64,000 nucleotides of DNA from an uncultured Clostridia bacterium (GTDB taxonomy: Bacteria > Bacillota > Clostridia > Christensenellales > CAG-917): assembly GCA_949286725.1 (NCBI GenBank), contig CASECZ010000001.1, positions 124,001-188,000 of the forward strand, read 5' to 3'. The position numbers and the translations under genes were made by a program. The notes beneath the pieces are model-generated. The model made no database searches. It worked only from the letters and a program-made list of their open reading frames with translations, and was not told the origin of the DNA. Positions 1-9,123 of this stretch are shown here, piece by piece. Numbering within the stretch: position 1 is the first letter of the stretch; each line of letters begins with the position of its first letter.

Positions 1-304
1 AGGAAAGCGTGAACTCCCCTATTCTCATATGCCTGTCGACTATGCCGAAAAGCAACGCGAGCACAAACACGTAAAGCACAAAGCCGATTATGCCCAAATA
101 AAAGAAATCGTAAGGCAACGAGTGTATCTGCCTGTACATTTCGGCAAAGTTCGAAGCGTATGCGTCGCGGTATTCGGTGAGATAATAAAGAGAAGCCGAC
201 GGCGAAAACAGCAACGCCGACAGCAAAGACGGCACTATGGTCAGAAGCACCAGTTGCGGTCCTTTGTCGAAGAAGTATTTAAGCGTCGGTTTCAGAATGT
301 TCAT
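1..304 (-). CDS. Integral membrane protein, N-terminal part (runs off the left edge)
   Basis: The frame opens with ATG at 304 and stays open to base 1, giving about 101 residues of an incomplete protein. Two hydrophobic segments are visible, near residues 17-33 and 69-88, separated by a polar tyrosine-rich stretch. A GTGAGG ribosome site sits 5 nt before the ATG, and the start lies 13 bp after the valS stop, so it is probably co-transcribed with valS. I do not recognise the family. Confidence 0.6.
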   Translation of the reverse strand, partial: MNILKPTLKYFFDKGPQLVLLTIVPSLLSALLFSPSASLYYLTEYRDAYASNFAEMYRQIHSLPYDFFYLGIIGFVLYVFVLALLFGIVDRHMRIGEFTLS

Positions 305-317
305 TTTTGCCTCACGG

Positions 318-2936
318 TCAGTCGAGCGCGGCGAGTTTCTCGCGCAGTTTGGCAAGTCTTTCTTCTGCCTTGGCGAGTTTTTCCCTTTCGCCGTCGACGA
401 GTTTCTGCGGCGCTTTTGCCACGAACGCCGAGTTTGCAAGCAGAGCCGACACGCGGTTGACGTCGCTTTCGGCCTGCGCGATTTCCTTTTGCAGTCTTTC
501 GCGTTCCTTATCCAGGTCGATGAGGTCGCCCAGAGGCACGAGCACTTCGGCAATGTCCGTCACGATTGCGGTTATCTTTTCGGTGACCTGACTTCTGTCG
601 GTGACGAACACGACGTTGGACACACCCGCCATCTTTTCGATGTAGCCCGTCGCCGAACGCATGAACTTTTCGTCCTTGGCGATGACGTACGCGCTGAACT
701 TGCGCCCCACGGGCACGTTCATCTCCGCGCGCATATTGCGGATTGCGACAATCGTGTTGCGCAGTCCTTCGAAGTTCTTTTCCTCCTTGCGGAACACGGT
801 CTTCTTGTTGTAGGTCGGCCACTCCGACACCATAAGCACGCTGCCCTTGGGCGCGTACTTGGAGTAAATCTCCTCCGTGATAAACGGTATGAACGGATGC
901 AGCAGTTTGATGATTTGCGTCAGCACGTAGGTCAGCATCGCCACCGCGTGGGAGTGCTCGCGCTGGTCCTCGCTGTAAAGGAGAGGCTTGGACATCTCGA
1001 TATACCAGTCGCAGAACTCCGTCCACGTGAAGTCGTAAAGTTTTGCCGCCGCAAGCCCGATTTCGTACTTGTTGAGGTTGATTGTGACTTCCTTAACGAC
1101 GTCGTTGAGTCTTGTCAGTATCCACTTGTCCGCACCGTTGAGTTTGGCGGGGAAAGTGAGGTCGTCCTCCTTGCGGATGTTCATTATGACGAAACGGCTC
1201 GCGTTCCACAACTTGTTGATGAAGTTGCGGCAGCTTTCGATTTTGCCTTCCGTAAAGCGCGTGTCGCTACCGGGGGCGATGCCCGTCGCGAGCGAGAAAC
1301 GCAGGGCGTCCGCGCCGTATTTGTCTATTATTTCCAGCGGGTCGATGCCGTTGCCGAGGCTCTTGGACATCTTTCTGCCCTCGGCGTCACGCACGATGCC
1401 GTGTATCAGCACTTCGGAGAAAGGCACTTCGTTCATCATCTCGATGCCGCTGAATATCATTCTCGCCACCCAGAAGAAGATGATGTCGTATGCGGTGACC
1501 AGTACGCTGGTCGGATAGAAGTAGGACAGATTTTTGTTCTTCTTCGGGAAGCCGAGCGTGCTGAAAGGCCAGAGCGCGGAAGAGAACCACGTGTCGAGCA
1601 CGTCCTCGTCCTGACGAACCTTGCCGCCGCATTTCGGGCAGACTTCGACGGGCGTCTTGGACACCGTCATCTCTCCGCAATCGTCGCAGTAGTAGGCGGG
1701 AATTCTGTGTCCCCACCAGAGCTGACGGGATATGCACCAGTCCTTTATGTTCTCCATCCAGTTGAAATATGTCTTTTCGAACCGTTTGGGGATAAACTCG
1801 ATTTTCTTGGAGCGCACGGCTTTGATTGCGGGCTCCGCAAGAGGTTTCATCTTGACGAACCACTGCTTGGAAACGATTGCCTCGACCGTCTCTCCGCAAC
1901 GGTAGCATTGACCGACGTTGTGCGCGTAAGGCACGATTTTTTCGAGGTAGCCCTGCTCTTTCAGGTCCTCGACGACCGCCTTTCTGCATTCCAGTCTGTC
2001 CATGCCGCAGTACTTGCCCGCATTCTCGTTCATCTTGCCGTCGTCGGCTATGACGCGGATGACTTCGAGGTTGTGACGCAGACCCAGTTCAAAGTCGTTG
2101 GGGTCGTGTGCGGGCGTGATTTTGACCGCGCCCGTGCCGAAACCGATTTCGACATAGTCGTCCGCAACGACGGGGATAATCCTGTCGGTGAGAGGCAAAC
2201 GCAGTTGTCTGCCGACGTACTTCGCCATTCTCTCGTCCTTGGGGTTGACCGCAACGGCGGTGTCGCCCAGCATCGTTTCGGGACGCGTGGTGGCTATGGT
2301 GATATACCCGTCGCCCTCGACGAACGGATAGCGGTAATACCAAAGATTGGATTGTTGTTCGCAATAATCGACTTCCGCGTCGGACAACGCCGTCTTGCAA
2401 TGAGGGCACCAGTTGATTATGCGGTCGCCGCGGTATATCAGACCCTTTTTGTAGTAGCGCACAAAGGCTTCAAGCACCGCCGCCGAACAGTTCTTGTCCA
2501 TCGTGAACGCCTCTTTCGACCAGTCGCAGGAAGTGCCGAGTCGTTTGAGCTGTTCGACTATTCTTCCGCCGTACTGCTCTTTCCACGCCCAGGCGCGCTC
2601 CAGAAATCCGTCCCTGCCTACGTCGGCTTTCGTAAGACCTTCCGCCTTCATCTTATCGACGATTTTCACTTCCGTTGCAATGGAAGCGTGGTCGGTGCCG
2701 GGAAGCCACAGGGTTTCGAACCCGGACATCCTTTTGAAGCGGACGATTATGTCCTGCACGGTCTGGTTGAGCGCGTGCCCCATATGCAGCTGCCCCGTGA
2801 TATTGGGGGGAGGCATCATAACGGTAAACGGCTCTTTCTCGTTGTTGGGATGAGCCTCGAAGAACTTGCCTTTGAGCCAGAAATCGTATATGCGTTTCTC
2901 GAACTCGGGATTGTACGTTTTTTCCATTTTGTCCAT
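318..2936 (-). CDS. valS: Valyl-tRNA synthetase
   Basis: Cytoplasmic class I aminoacyl-tRNA synthetase that charges tRNA-Val. The 872-residue length is normal for the family. The HIGH signature appears as HMGH at residues 51-54, inside PPPNITGQLHMGH, and the KMSKS loop as GRKMSKSLGNG in the middle of the protein. The last 65 residues are a charged coiled coil (KERERLQKEIAQAE and so on), the tRNA-binding arm typical of ValRS. A GGTGG lies about 14 nt before the first ATG, which is far, so the exact start is slightly uncertain. It follows pgsA by 31 bp. No T-box leader was found. Confidence 0.97.
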   Translation of the reverse strand: MDKMEKTYNPEFEKRIYDFWLKGKFFEAHPNNEKEPFTVMMPPPNITGQLHMGHALNQTVQDIIVRFKRMSGFETLWLPGTDHASIATEVKIVDKMKAEGLTKADVGRDGFLERAWAWKEQYGGRIVEQLKRLGTSCDWSKEAFTMDKNCSAAVLEAFVRYYKKGLIYRGDRIINWCPHCKTALSDAEVDYCEQQSNLWYYRYPFVEGDGYITIATTRPETMLGDTAVAVNPKDERMAKYVGRQLRLPLTDRIIPVVADDYVEIGFGTGAVKITPAHDPNDFELGLRHNLEVIRVIADDGKMNENAGKYCGMDRLECRKAVVEDLKEQGYLEKIVPYAHNVGQCYRCGETVEAIVSKQWFVKMKPLAEPAIKAVRSKKIEFIPKRFEKTYFNWMENIKDWCISRQLWWGHRIPAYYCDDCGEMTVSKTPVEVCPKCGGKVRQDEDVLDTWFSSALWPFSTLGFPKKNKNLSYFYPTSVLVTAYDIIFFWVARMIFSGIEMMNEVPFSEVLIHGIVRDAEGRKMSKSLGNGIDPLEIIDKYGADALRFSLATGIAPGSDTRFTEGKIESCRNFINKLWNASRFVIMNIRKEDDLTFPAKLNGADKWILTRLNDVVKEVTINLNKYEIGLAAAKLYDFTWTEFCDWYIEMSKPLLYSEDQREHSHAVAMLTYVLTQIIKLLHPFIPFITEEIYSKYAPKGSVLMVSEWPTYNKKTVFRKEEKNFEGLRNTIVAIRNMRAEMNVPVGRKFSAYVIAKDEKFMRSATGYIEKMAGVSNVVFVTDRSQVTEKITAIVTDIAEVLVPLGDLIDLDKERERLQKEIAQAESDVNRVSALLANSAFVAKAPQKLVDGEREKLAKAEERLAKLREKLAALD

Positions 2937-2967
2937 AGTTTCGATTTATTCCACCTTGAAGGATTAC

Positions 2968-3711
2968 TTACTTTTCGGATTCGGCCGCCGTGTCGGCGTC
3001 GGATTTGGCGGGAGCGTCGATGGGATTGTTGCCGCTGTCGGTATGCTTGACGTTCTCGGAAGTGGCGCGCTCCATCTCACCGCTGTTGATCTTGCGGATC
3101 TGACGGGTGATGTCGATGAGATAGTTTATCGCCGCGCCGTAGCTGAGGCAGATACCCCACGCGAGAATGCCCCAGTCGGCATACATAACGTAGGGATGGA
3201 AGAAGGACAATATAACGCCAACGGACACCGTGAACGAAGCTACCTTGCCCATCCAGTTGGCTTGCACTTTCGCGCCCTTTTTCATAACCAACGGAGCGGC
3301 AAATACCATTATGGCTTCTTTGAGGATAAGCAATATGACGAAAGCATAATGGACGTACCAACCGCCGCTCGCCGCCGCGGTGTTTTCACCCAGAGGGGTA
3401 AGTCCCGTGCACAGAGACAAACAGAACAACACGGAAACGTGCATCAGTTTGTCCGCAAGCGGGTCGAGCGCCATACCTATGCCGGAAGTCATGTTGAACT
3501 TTCTCGCAATCCAACCGTCCACAAGGTCGGAACCTGCCGCCACCACAAAAACGAGGAATGCGACGTGCAGCAACATAACGCTGCTTCTCAGTCCCGCGAA
3601 AGTCATAAGCAGTATGTAAGCGGGAATGCAGAGAATGCGGAAATAGGTGATGATATTCGGAATTGTCCAAAGTTCTTTCTTGTCGATTTGAGCCATGCCT
3701 TTGTACGCCAT
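2968..3711 (-). CDS. pgsA: CDP-alcohol phosphatidyltransferase, probably phosphatidylglycerophosphate synthase
   Basis: Membrane enzyme of phospholipid synthesis, expected to transfer a phosphatidyl group from CDP-diacylglycerol to glycerol-3-phosphate. The family signature is complete: DG-x2-AR-x8-G-x3-D-x3-D in DGWIARKFNMTSGIGMALD followed by PLAD, around residues 64-86. Several hydrophobic segments follow. The last 45 or so residues form a hydrophilic tail rich in Ser, Asp and Ala, longer than in the compact members of the family. An AGG ribosome site precedes ATG 3711, and a consensus promoter lies just upstream. The acceptor alcohol is inferred from family and size, not read directly. 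Confidence 0.85.
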   Translation of the reverse strand: MAYKGMAQIDKKELWTIPNIITYFRILCIPAYILLMTFAGLRSSVMLLHVAFLVFVVAAGSDLVDGWIARKFNMTSGIGMALDPLADKLMHVSVLFCLSLCTGLTPLGENTAAASGGWYVHYAFVILLILKEAIMVFAAPLVMKKGAKVQANWMGKVASFTVSVGVILSFFHPYVMYADWGILAWGICLSYGAAINYLIDITRQIRKINSGEMERATSENVKHTDSGNNPIDAPAKSDADTAAESEK

Positions 3712-3738
3712 AATTTACCTGCCGAATAAATTTTATTC

Positions 3739-3767
3739 ATTATATCACGCCCGCGCGCTTATGTAAA
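3739..3767 (-). promoter_or_regulatory. SigmaA-type promoter of pgsA-valS
   Basis: Read on the minus strand, -35 TTTACA (3767-3762) and -10 TATAAT (3744-3739) are separated by exactly 17 nt. Transcription would start about 20 bp before the pgsA ATG. Confidence 0.75.
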
Positions 3768-3916
3768 CAGTTTTGAGCACTCCGAAACGTCGAATATTGC
3801 CGTTTGTTCCGCCGTGACCGCGCCTGTCGCAAACCTTTCGACTGAGGTTTCCGCCGCGTGTACCGAGGCGTCTGCGCGCCTCTTTCCCGCCTTGCGACCG
3901 CACCCGCCTCAAAAGA

Positions 3917-3940
3917 AAAGAGAGCCCGAAAGCCCTCTTT
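3917..3940 (-). terminator. Intrinsic terminator after the HAD phosphatase gene
   Basis: A 9-bp stem (AAAGAGGGC with GCTCTCTTT, one G-U pair) closes a 6-nt loop and is followed by a T-rich stretch on the minus strand. It lies about 36 bp past the stop codon at 3976. The rest of 3712-3975 holds only the pgsA promoter. Confidence 0.75.
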
Positions 3941-3975
3941 ATATGACGAATGTCGCACTTAAACCCGCAATTAGG

Positions 3976-4626
3976 TTATTTCAGTATGAAATCACCCAGT
4001 TGAGCGGGAGTGTCGAAAAGGTAGGTTACGCCGTGCGCTTTGAGCTCTTCCGCGCCGCCGTAGCCCCACAATGCGCCCGCGCTGTCCATGCCCGCTTCGT
4101 TCGCGCCGTCCACGTCATACAGGCGGTCGCCCACCATGAGTATTCCGTCCGGCGACGTCAGGCGCATGTTTTCCATCACGTAGCGTATGACTTCGATTTT
4201 GCTGTCGCGCGAACTGTCGCTTTCCGCCCCGCCCACGAAATCGAAATACTCCCTCAGCCCCAGTCCGTCCATCATTATGTTGGTGAACTTCAAGGGTTTG
4301 CACGTTGCGACGGCAAGCTTTTTGCCTGCGGCACGCAAGCGTTTGAACAGGTCCTCCATTCCGTCGTAGACCGTGCATTCGCGCCAGCCCGCAACCTCGT
4401 ATTCGCCGCGGTATATCCTTATGAGTTCCTCGACGATATCGCCGTCGACCCCCAGTATTTCGCGCATGGAAACCCTGAACGGAGGTCCCACCATCTTGTC
4501 GAGTTGCGCCTCGGTGTACGGAATGTTCTTGGCGTCGAGAGCAAGTCTGATGCAACGCAAAATCCCGGGCTTGCTGTCCGTTATCGTGCCGTCGAGGTCG
4601 AAAAATATCGTGTTGTACTGCGACAT
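3976..4626 (-). CDS. HAD-family phosphatase, phosphoglycolate-phosphatase-like
   Basis: Cytoplasmic HAD hydrolase of 216 residues. Motif I is FFDLDGTITDS near the N-terminus, with both catalytic aspartates; motif II is the VATCK segment and motif IV is MVGDRLYDVDGA. The cap is alpha-helical, as in the Gph/PpaX/beta-phosphoglucomutase branch. The start chosen is ATG 4626, preceded by GAGG at 5 nt; the frame is open further upstream, but that part overlaps ddh. It follows ddh by 35 bp and is probably co-transcribed. The substrate cannot be read from the sequence. Confidence 0.85.
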   Translation of the reverse strand: MSQYNTIFFDLDGTITDSKPGILRCIRLALDAKNIPYTEAQLDKMVGPPFRVSMREILGVDGDIVEELIRIYRGEYEVAGWRECTVYDGMEDLFKRLRAAGKKLAVATCKPLKFTNIMMDGLGLREYFDFVGGAESDSSRDSKIEVIRYVMENMRLTSPDGILMVGDRLYDVDGANEAGMDSAGALWGYGGAEELKAHGVTYLFDTPAQLGDFILK

Positions 4627-4661
4627 AAAATCCTCTTCGCGCCGCGGGGCGCGGTCCGCTC

Positions 4662-5633
4662 TTACAGCGTATGCGCTATGTAGTCTATTCTGTCCTCGTC
4701 GGTGAGGGCGATTGCGGGAATGTCGAGTATGGTCTTCGCTCCGCGTTCGCCTGCCGCGTACAGTTTGGCGTTTGCCTTGGCATAAGCCATGAGCACGCTC
4801 GCCGTGAAGTCGGGGTTGCTGTCCAGTTTGAGGCTGAATTCGAGATTGTGATGCTGTCCGTTCACTTCGCCGCTGCGGAGCACGAAACCGCCGTGAGGCA
4901 TACTGCGATGGTCGCGGTCGAATTCCTCCGCCGTGATGAAGTGCACTATCGTGTCGTATTCGTCGAAATAGTTGGGCATCGTGACGATTTGTCTTTCGAT
5001 GTCCGCCTTGTCGGCGTCGTCCGCCGCCACCACGAAGCACTCGCGCAGATGTTTGTCGCGGGTGGTCAGGTTCGCACCCTGCCCGCTTCTCGCCTTGTCG
5101 AGAGCCTCCTGTTTGGGCACGGTGTACTGTATGCCCTTCACCACGCCCTTGATTTTGCGGATTGCTTCGCTGTGTCCCTGCGAAACGCCCTTGCCCCAGA
5201 AGGTCTGCGTGTTGCCCTCTTTGAGCACGCCTTGGAACATCGCGCGCATAAGCGAGAACAGACCGGGGTCCCAACCGATGCCTATGAAGGAAAGATTGCC
5301 GTTTGCGGAAGCGATTTGCTGCATCTCGGTGACGTAGTCGCGCATTTTGGCGTGAGTGTCGAAGCTGTCCACCGTGTTGAAGTTCGCGGCACAACGCTTG
5401 CCGAGGTCGGTCAGGTCGTTCGCGGAGCCCGTGCAAAGCGCGAGCACGTCGATTTTGCCTTTGAACTTCTCGATGTCGGACTGATTGTAAAACGCAGTTC
5501 CGAAAGGCGAATTCATTATGGCGGGGTCACGACGGGTGAATATGCCCACGAGATTGAAATCCTTGCTGTCGTGTGCGATTTTCTCGCACGCTCTGCCGAG
5601 GTTGCCGTAGCCGACGATAGCGAAATTTATCAT
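4662..5633 (-). CDS. ddh: meso-Diaminopimelate dehydrogenase
   Basis: NADPH-dependent enzyme that makes meso-diaminopimelate from tetrahydrodipicolinate in one step, feeding lysine and peptidoglycan synthesis. The 323-residue length matches the family. The Rossmann motif VGYGNLG is at the N-terminus and the DAPDH-type FIGIGWDPGLFSLMR segment is in the middle. The start is ATG 5633, with GGAGG 7 nt upstream; an earlier in-frame codon would add 18 residues of no family likeness. The gene implies DAP-type peptidoglycan. It is first in a two-gene unit with the HAD phosphatase. Confidence 0.92.
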   Translation of the reverse strand: MINFAIVGYGNLGRACEKIAHDSKDFNLVGIFTRRDPAIMNSPFGTAFYNQSDIEKFKGKIDVLALCTGSANDLTDLGKRCAANFNTVDSFDTHAKMRDYVTEMQQIASANGNLSFIGIGWDPGLFSLMRAMFQGVLKEGNTQTFWGKGVSQGHSEAIRKIKGVVKGIQYTVPKQEALDKARSGQGANLTTRDKHLRECFVVAADDADKADIERQIVTMPNYFDEYDTIVHFITAEEFDRDHRSMPHGGFVLRSGEVNGQHHNLEFSLKLDSNPDFTASVLMAYAKANAKLYAAGERGAKTILDIPAIALTDEDRIDYIAHTL

Positions 5634-5703
5634 ATATACCTCCGAAATCGAAATCCGTTCAAAACCTTCCGTCCGCGTCGATTGCAAACGGAATTATGCG
5701 GAA

Positions 5704-5732
5704 ATTTTACAACACGCGCGCAAAAAACGCAA
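5704..5732 (-). promoter_or_regulatory. Probable promoter of ddh
   Basis: Minus-strand -35 TTGCGT (5732-5727) and -10 TAAAAT (5709-5704) with 17-nt spacing. It sits in the divergent space between ddh and mazF. On the opposite strand, TGTTATAAA near 5783-5791 could be an extended -10 for mazF. Confidence 0.55.
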
Positions 5733-5825
5733 GCGATACGGGCGCGCAAACAAAAAAAACCGTCCGCGCATAGTGTGTAGTGTGTTATAAAAACCGCCTC
5801 TTTGGCAATGCTTTGGAGTATGGAA

Positions 5826-6173
5826 ATGGTAAAGCGCGGAGAAATCTATTACGCCGACCTCAGCCCCGTTGTGGGCAGCGAACAAGGCGGCGTCCGCCCT
5901 GTGTTGGTGGTGCAGAACGACGTGGGCAACAAATACAGCCCGACCGTGATAGCCGCGGCAATCACCTCCCAGCTGGAAAAGGCGAAACTTCCCACTCATA
6001 TAAGTCTTCCCGCCGACCGTTACGGACTGCCCAAAAACTCCGTGGTACTGCTCGAACAGATACGCACCATAGACAAGCGCCGTCTGAAAGACAAGATAGG
6101 CGAACTGCCCTCCGATATGATGGCGCGCGTCAACGAAGCGCTGCTTGTTTCGCTCGGATTTTTCGAAACCTGA
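5826..6173 (+). CDS. ndoA: MazF/PemK-family endoribonuclease toxin (EndoA/NdoA type)
   Basis: Sequence-specific mRNA interferase of 115 residues. The protein opens with [20 protein letters not shown], the near-invariant NdoA start, and keeps the [12 protein letters not shown] and [13 protein letters not shown] segments that form the active site and dimer surface. The start is ATG 5826, because GGAG at 5815-5818 gives 7-nt spacing; ATG 5820 would leave 1 nt. No antitoxin gene is next to it: the 190 bp upstream contains only a 25-codon frame without antitoxin character. In Bacillus the EndoAI antitoxin gene sits directly upstream. Confidence 0.9.
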   Translation: MVKRGEIYYADLSPVVGSEQGGVRPVLVVQNDVGNKYSPTVIAAAITSQLEKAKLPTHISLPADRYGLPKNSVVLLEQIRTIDKRRLKDKIGELPSDMMARVNEALLVSLGFFET

Positions 6174-6272
6174 CCGCACCTGACCGTCCGAAAGCCGACG
6201 CATCCGATACGCAATCGTGCAGCGCTTGCGCGAACCTTCGCCCCGAAACGAAATCAATACCCGACAAACAAA

Positions 6273-6302
6273 AAAACCGTGCCGCAAACCTTGCACGGTT
6301 TT
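6273..6302. terminator. Bidirectional terminator between mazF and nnrD
   Basis: AAAACCGTGC and GCACGGTTTT form a perfect 10-bp stem with a 10-nt loop. The A and T ends allow it to work in both directions, which suits its place between two convergent genes. Confidence 0.8.
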
Positions 6303-6327
6303 CAAATCCGATTGGACAGAATCCGCC

Positions 6328-7242
6328 TCAAAGTCGCATTATCCCCTGCAATTCGTCAAAGACGAGAGGCAGACAACTCATTATGTCGTCGGGCAAGTGG
6401 GAAATGGCGTTGGTGGTGCTGAACTCCGCCGTTCTTCCGAGAGCGTACGCTCCGACGCGCGCCGCCGAGAAAACGTCCGTCCCCCACGCAAGCAATCCCG
6501 CGATTATTCCCGACAGAACGTCGCCGCTTCCGCCTTTGGATAGTTTGGAATTGCCCACGGAATTGACGTAAACGCTCTCGCCGTCGCTTATGTAACTGCG
6601 GTGCCCTTTGAGCAGCAAAACGCAGTTTTTACGCTTAGCGTAATCTTTGCATACCTCGACTGCGTTGTCGCGGATTTCGGCGACGCTCAATCCGCATATG
6701 CGGCTCATCTCTCCGAGATGCGGGGTCAATACGACCCTGCCGCCGAAATCGTCGAATTTTTCCGCGCATTTCAGTCCGTCGGCATCGAGCACGGCTTTGC
6801 AGTCGGTATTGTCGAGAAGATACGACAGATAGGAAAACGCGTCCCCGTCCGCCATACCCATACCGATTGCGGCAGACGTCGCCTTGTCGAAAAGTCCGCG
6901 TGCGGCTTCCCCGTCGAAAACGATGTTGCCCTCCCGCGAAGGCAGAGAAAAAATCGCCGAATAATGCACGACGGGATACAAAGCCGAAGCAAGAAAATCG
7001 GGCACGGCAAGCACGGTGGTGCCTGCCCCCGAACGCATTGCCGCCTCACCCGAAAGCGCAAGCGTTTCCGCCGCAGACTGCGCCGCAAACTCGGGCGCGC
7101 CGACATAACGGGAACTGCCGCCGACAACCACGCAACGGCCGAAACTTCCCTTGTGTCCCTCGTCGGTACGGAAAGGCAAAACACCCTGCACGCTTTGCAA
7201 GTTGTTTTCGTAAATCGGGGTTTCAAATACTTTTTCCATCAT
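6328..7242 (-). CDS. nnrD: ADP-dependent NAD(P)H-hydrate dehydratase
   Basis: Repair enzyme that dehydrates damaged NADHX and NADPHX back to NAD(P)H. The ribokinase-like fold is shown by VVVGGSSRYVGAPEFAA near the N-terminus, the LTPHLGEMSR segment, LLLKGHRSYI, and the nucleotide-site GGSGDVLSG, all in the usual order over 304 residues. The NnrE epimerase domain, often fused in front, is absent, so this is the stand-alone dehydratase form. GCGAGG precedes ATG 7242. It lies 131 bp after recX. Confidence 0.9.
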   Translation of the reverse strand: MMEKVFETPIYENNLQSVQGVLPFRTDEGHKGSFGRCVVVGGSSRYVGAPEFAAQSAAETLALSGEAAMRSGAGTTVLAVPDFLASALYPVVHYSAIFSLPSREGNIVFDGEAARGLFDKATSAAIGMGMADGDAFSYLSYLLDNTDCKAVLDADGLKCAEKFDDFGGRVVLTPHLGEMSRICGLSVAEIRDNAVEVCKDYAKRKNCVLLLKGHRSYISDGESVYVNSVGNSKLSKGGSGDVLSGIIAGLLAWGTDVFSAARVGAYALGRTAEFSTTNAISHLPDDIMSCLPLVFDELQGIMRL

Positions 7243-7373
7243 ATAAACCTCGCTTTCCGCATTTTATCCGCGTCTTCGCGTTATTTATTGCGCAGTCGGA
7301 TTTCGCATCCGAAACCGTTTTGCGCAGAGCGCGACGCGCCTTGCGACGCGACCTGTTATTGCGCGTTCGACAG

Positions 7374-7895
7374 TCAGTCCTCAAACTCCGACACGTCGAA
7401 AACACGGCTCATCGCCTTGCTTATCGTGCCGCCGTCATATCCCCTCTGATAGAGATATGCTGCGACCTTTTTCGCGTCTTTTCGTTCGGTTATCCGCTTT
7501 GTTTTGGCGTATTTAGCCGCCGTTTCCACCGCCTTGTCGAGTTCCGCTTCGTCGGACAGCTTATCCTCGATGACGGTCTTCGCAAGTTGCGGCGATATTC
7601 CCTTTTCGACGGTGAGTTTGAATTCCAGTTTTTTTCTGCCGTAACGCCCTGCGTAATAGTCGACGAAATCCGCCGTGTAACTCTCGTCGTCGATATAGCG
7701 GTATTTTTTCGCGCGCTCTATCGCCTCTTCGACTTCTTGTCTGTGGAAGCCTTTGGAATAGAGTTTTTCGCGCACTTCCTTCTCAGAACGCGGAGAAACG
7801 GCGAGATATTTCACCGCCGTTTCGAATGCGTCCTTCTTTACGGTCTTTTTCTCCTCGGATCTGCTCTCCGCAAGAGGTTGCTTATTTTCGCTCAT
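7374..7895 (-). CDS. recX: Regulatory protein RecX
   Basis: Modulator of RecA filament activity. The 173-residue protein is made of the three-helix repeats typical of RecX: YLAVSPRSEKEVREKL, the IDDESYTADFVDYYAGRYGRKK segment, and a C-terminal repeat ending in YLYQRGYDGGTISKAM. The first 20 residues are a polar extension. No recA is nearby. It starts 26 bp after ilvE; no clear Shine-Dalgarno sequence is visible. Confidence 0.88.
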   Translation of the reverse strand: MSENKQPLAESRSEEKKTVKKDAFETAVKYLAVSPRSEKEVREKLYSKGFHRQEVEEAIERAKKYRYIDDESYTADFVDYYAGRYGRKKLEFKLTVEKGISPQLAKTVIEDKLSDEAELDKAVETAAKYAKTKRITERKDAKKVAAYLYQRGYDGGTISKAMSRVFDVSEFED

Positions 7896-7921
7896 ATGTC
7901 GAAAACCCGCAATCTAACCGA

Positions 7922-8983
7922 TTATTTCACTCTGTAAACCCAACCGAAATCGTCGGGGTAACGCTCGGTCTGAATGCCCGTGATCCTGTCGTACAGCCAG
8001 CCCGTAATCTTGCCCATTTTGCCGTCGTTGATTTCCATTGTCAGGTCTTTGTATGTTATCGTCCCGACGGGAGAAATGACAGCCGCTGTGCCCGTGCCGA
8101 ACGCCTCGTCGAGTTTGCCGCTTTCGTATGCCGCAACGATTTCCGCAATGGGAATGTGCCTTTCTTCGACCTTGTAGCCGAACTTTTTGAGCACCTGAAT
8201 TGCGCTGTCACGGGTTATGCCGCGCAGAATGCTGCCGTCGAGCATAGGAGTGACCACAACGCCGTCGATGACGAAGAACATATTCATCGAACCGACTTCT
8301 TCGACGTACTTCTTCTCCGCACCGTCAAGCCACAGCACCTGGTCGTAACCTTTTTCCTTGGCTCTCTCGCCCGCAAGCAGACTGCAAGCGTAGTTGCCCA
8401 TACATTTGGCTTCGCCCGTGCCGCCCTTGGAGGCTCTGGTGAGTTCGCTCTCGACAATCAGTTTGGTGGGTTCGAGACCGTGTTCGTAATAACTTCCGAC
8501 AGGCGAAAGAATTATTGTAAAGATAAACTTCTTGCTGGGATGAACGCCGAGGAACGCTTCCGTACCGAACATAAAAGGACGGATATAAAGCGCGGTGCCG
8601 GGCGCGGTGGGTATCCACTCCTGTTCCAGCTTCACGAGTTCGCAAAGCGCGTCGATTACAACGTCGATGTCCAGTTGTGCCATACAAAGACGTTCGGCGC
8701 TTCTGTTCATACGAATGAAGTTGTCGCGGGGACGGAACATAGTGATTTCGCCCGCAGCGTTCTTGTACGCCTTCAACCCCTCGAAAATGCCCTGTCCGTA
8801 GTGGAGAGAACAGCAAGCGGGGCTGATGCGGAAGTCCTCGTAAGGCACGATTTCGGGCTCGCTCCAACCGCCCTTTGCGTCGTCATACTCCATAACGAGC
8901 ATATGGTCGGTGAAATACTTGCCGAAACCGAGTTTTGTGAAGTCGGGTTTTTGCTTCCTTTCTTTGACCTGTGTGATTATCAT
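7922..8983 (-). CDS. ilvE: Branched-chain amino acid aminotransferase
   Basis: PLP enzyme (fold type IV) that interconverts Leu, Ile and Val with their 2-oxo acids. The 353-residue protein shows the class II branched-chain form: LHYGQGIFEGLKAY, RPRDNFIRMNRSAERLCM, the EVGSMNMFFVIDG segment with the conserved Glu, and FGTGTAAVISPVG near the C-terminus. AAGGAG lies 6 nt before ATG 8983. Upstream there is no T-box, but two copies of a small palindrome. Likely first gene of ilvE-recX, perhaps also nnrD. Confidence 0.94.
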   Translation of the reverse strand: MIITQVKERKQKPDFTKLGFGKYFTDHMLVMEYDDAKGGWSEPEIVPYEDFRISPACCSLHYGQGIFEGLKAYKNAAGEITMFRPRDNFIRMNRSAERLCMAQLDIDVVIDALCELVKLEQEWIPTAPGTALYIRPFMFGTEAFLGVHPSKKFIFTIILSPVGSYYEHGLEPTKLIVESELTRASKGGTGEAKCMGNYACSLLAGERAKEKGYDQVLWLDGAEKKYVEEVGSMNMFFVIDGVVVTPMLDGSILRGITRDSAIQVLKKFGYKVEERHIPIAEIVAAYESGKLDEAFGTGTAAVISPVGTITYKDLTMEINDGKMGKITGWLYDRITGIQTERYPDDFGWVYRVK

Positions 8984-9123
8984 ATTAACTCCTTACGCTT
9001 ACGCGTTGTTTTTTTGTTGTCGATGTCGAAACGCAACACTTGCGTGCCTCGGTTGCGGTCGATTGTGCGCATCGGTCCGAACCCTGCTTTCATGTCGCAG
9101 AACCGCCGATGCATTGTCAAAAC

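Noticed and set aside
237..3050. A 937-codon open frame on the plus strand opposite valS
   Set aside because: It has no family likeness or ribosome site and mirrors the codon pattern of valS; GC-rich third positions in this genome create long antisense frames opposite many real genes.
5697..5774. A 25-codon frame upstream of mazF as an antitoxin
   Set aside because: No ribosome site, no ribbon-helix-helix pattern, and far too short.
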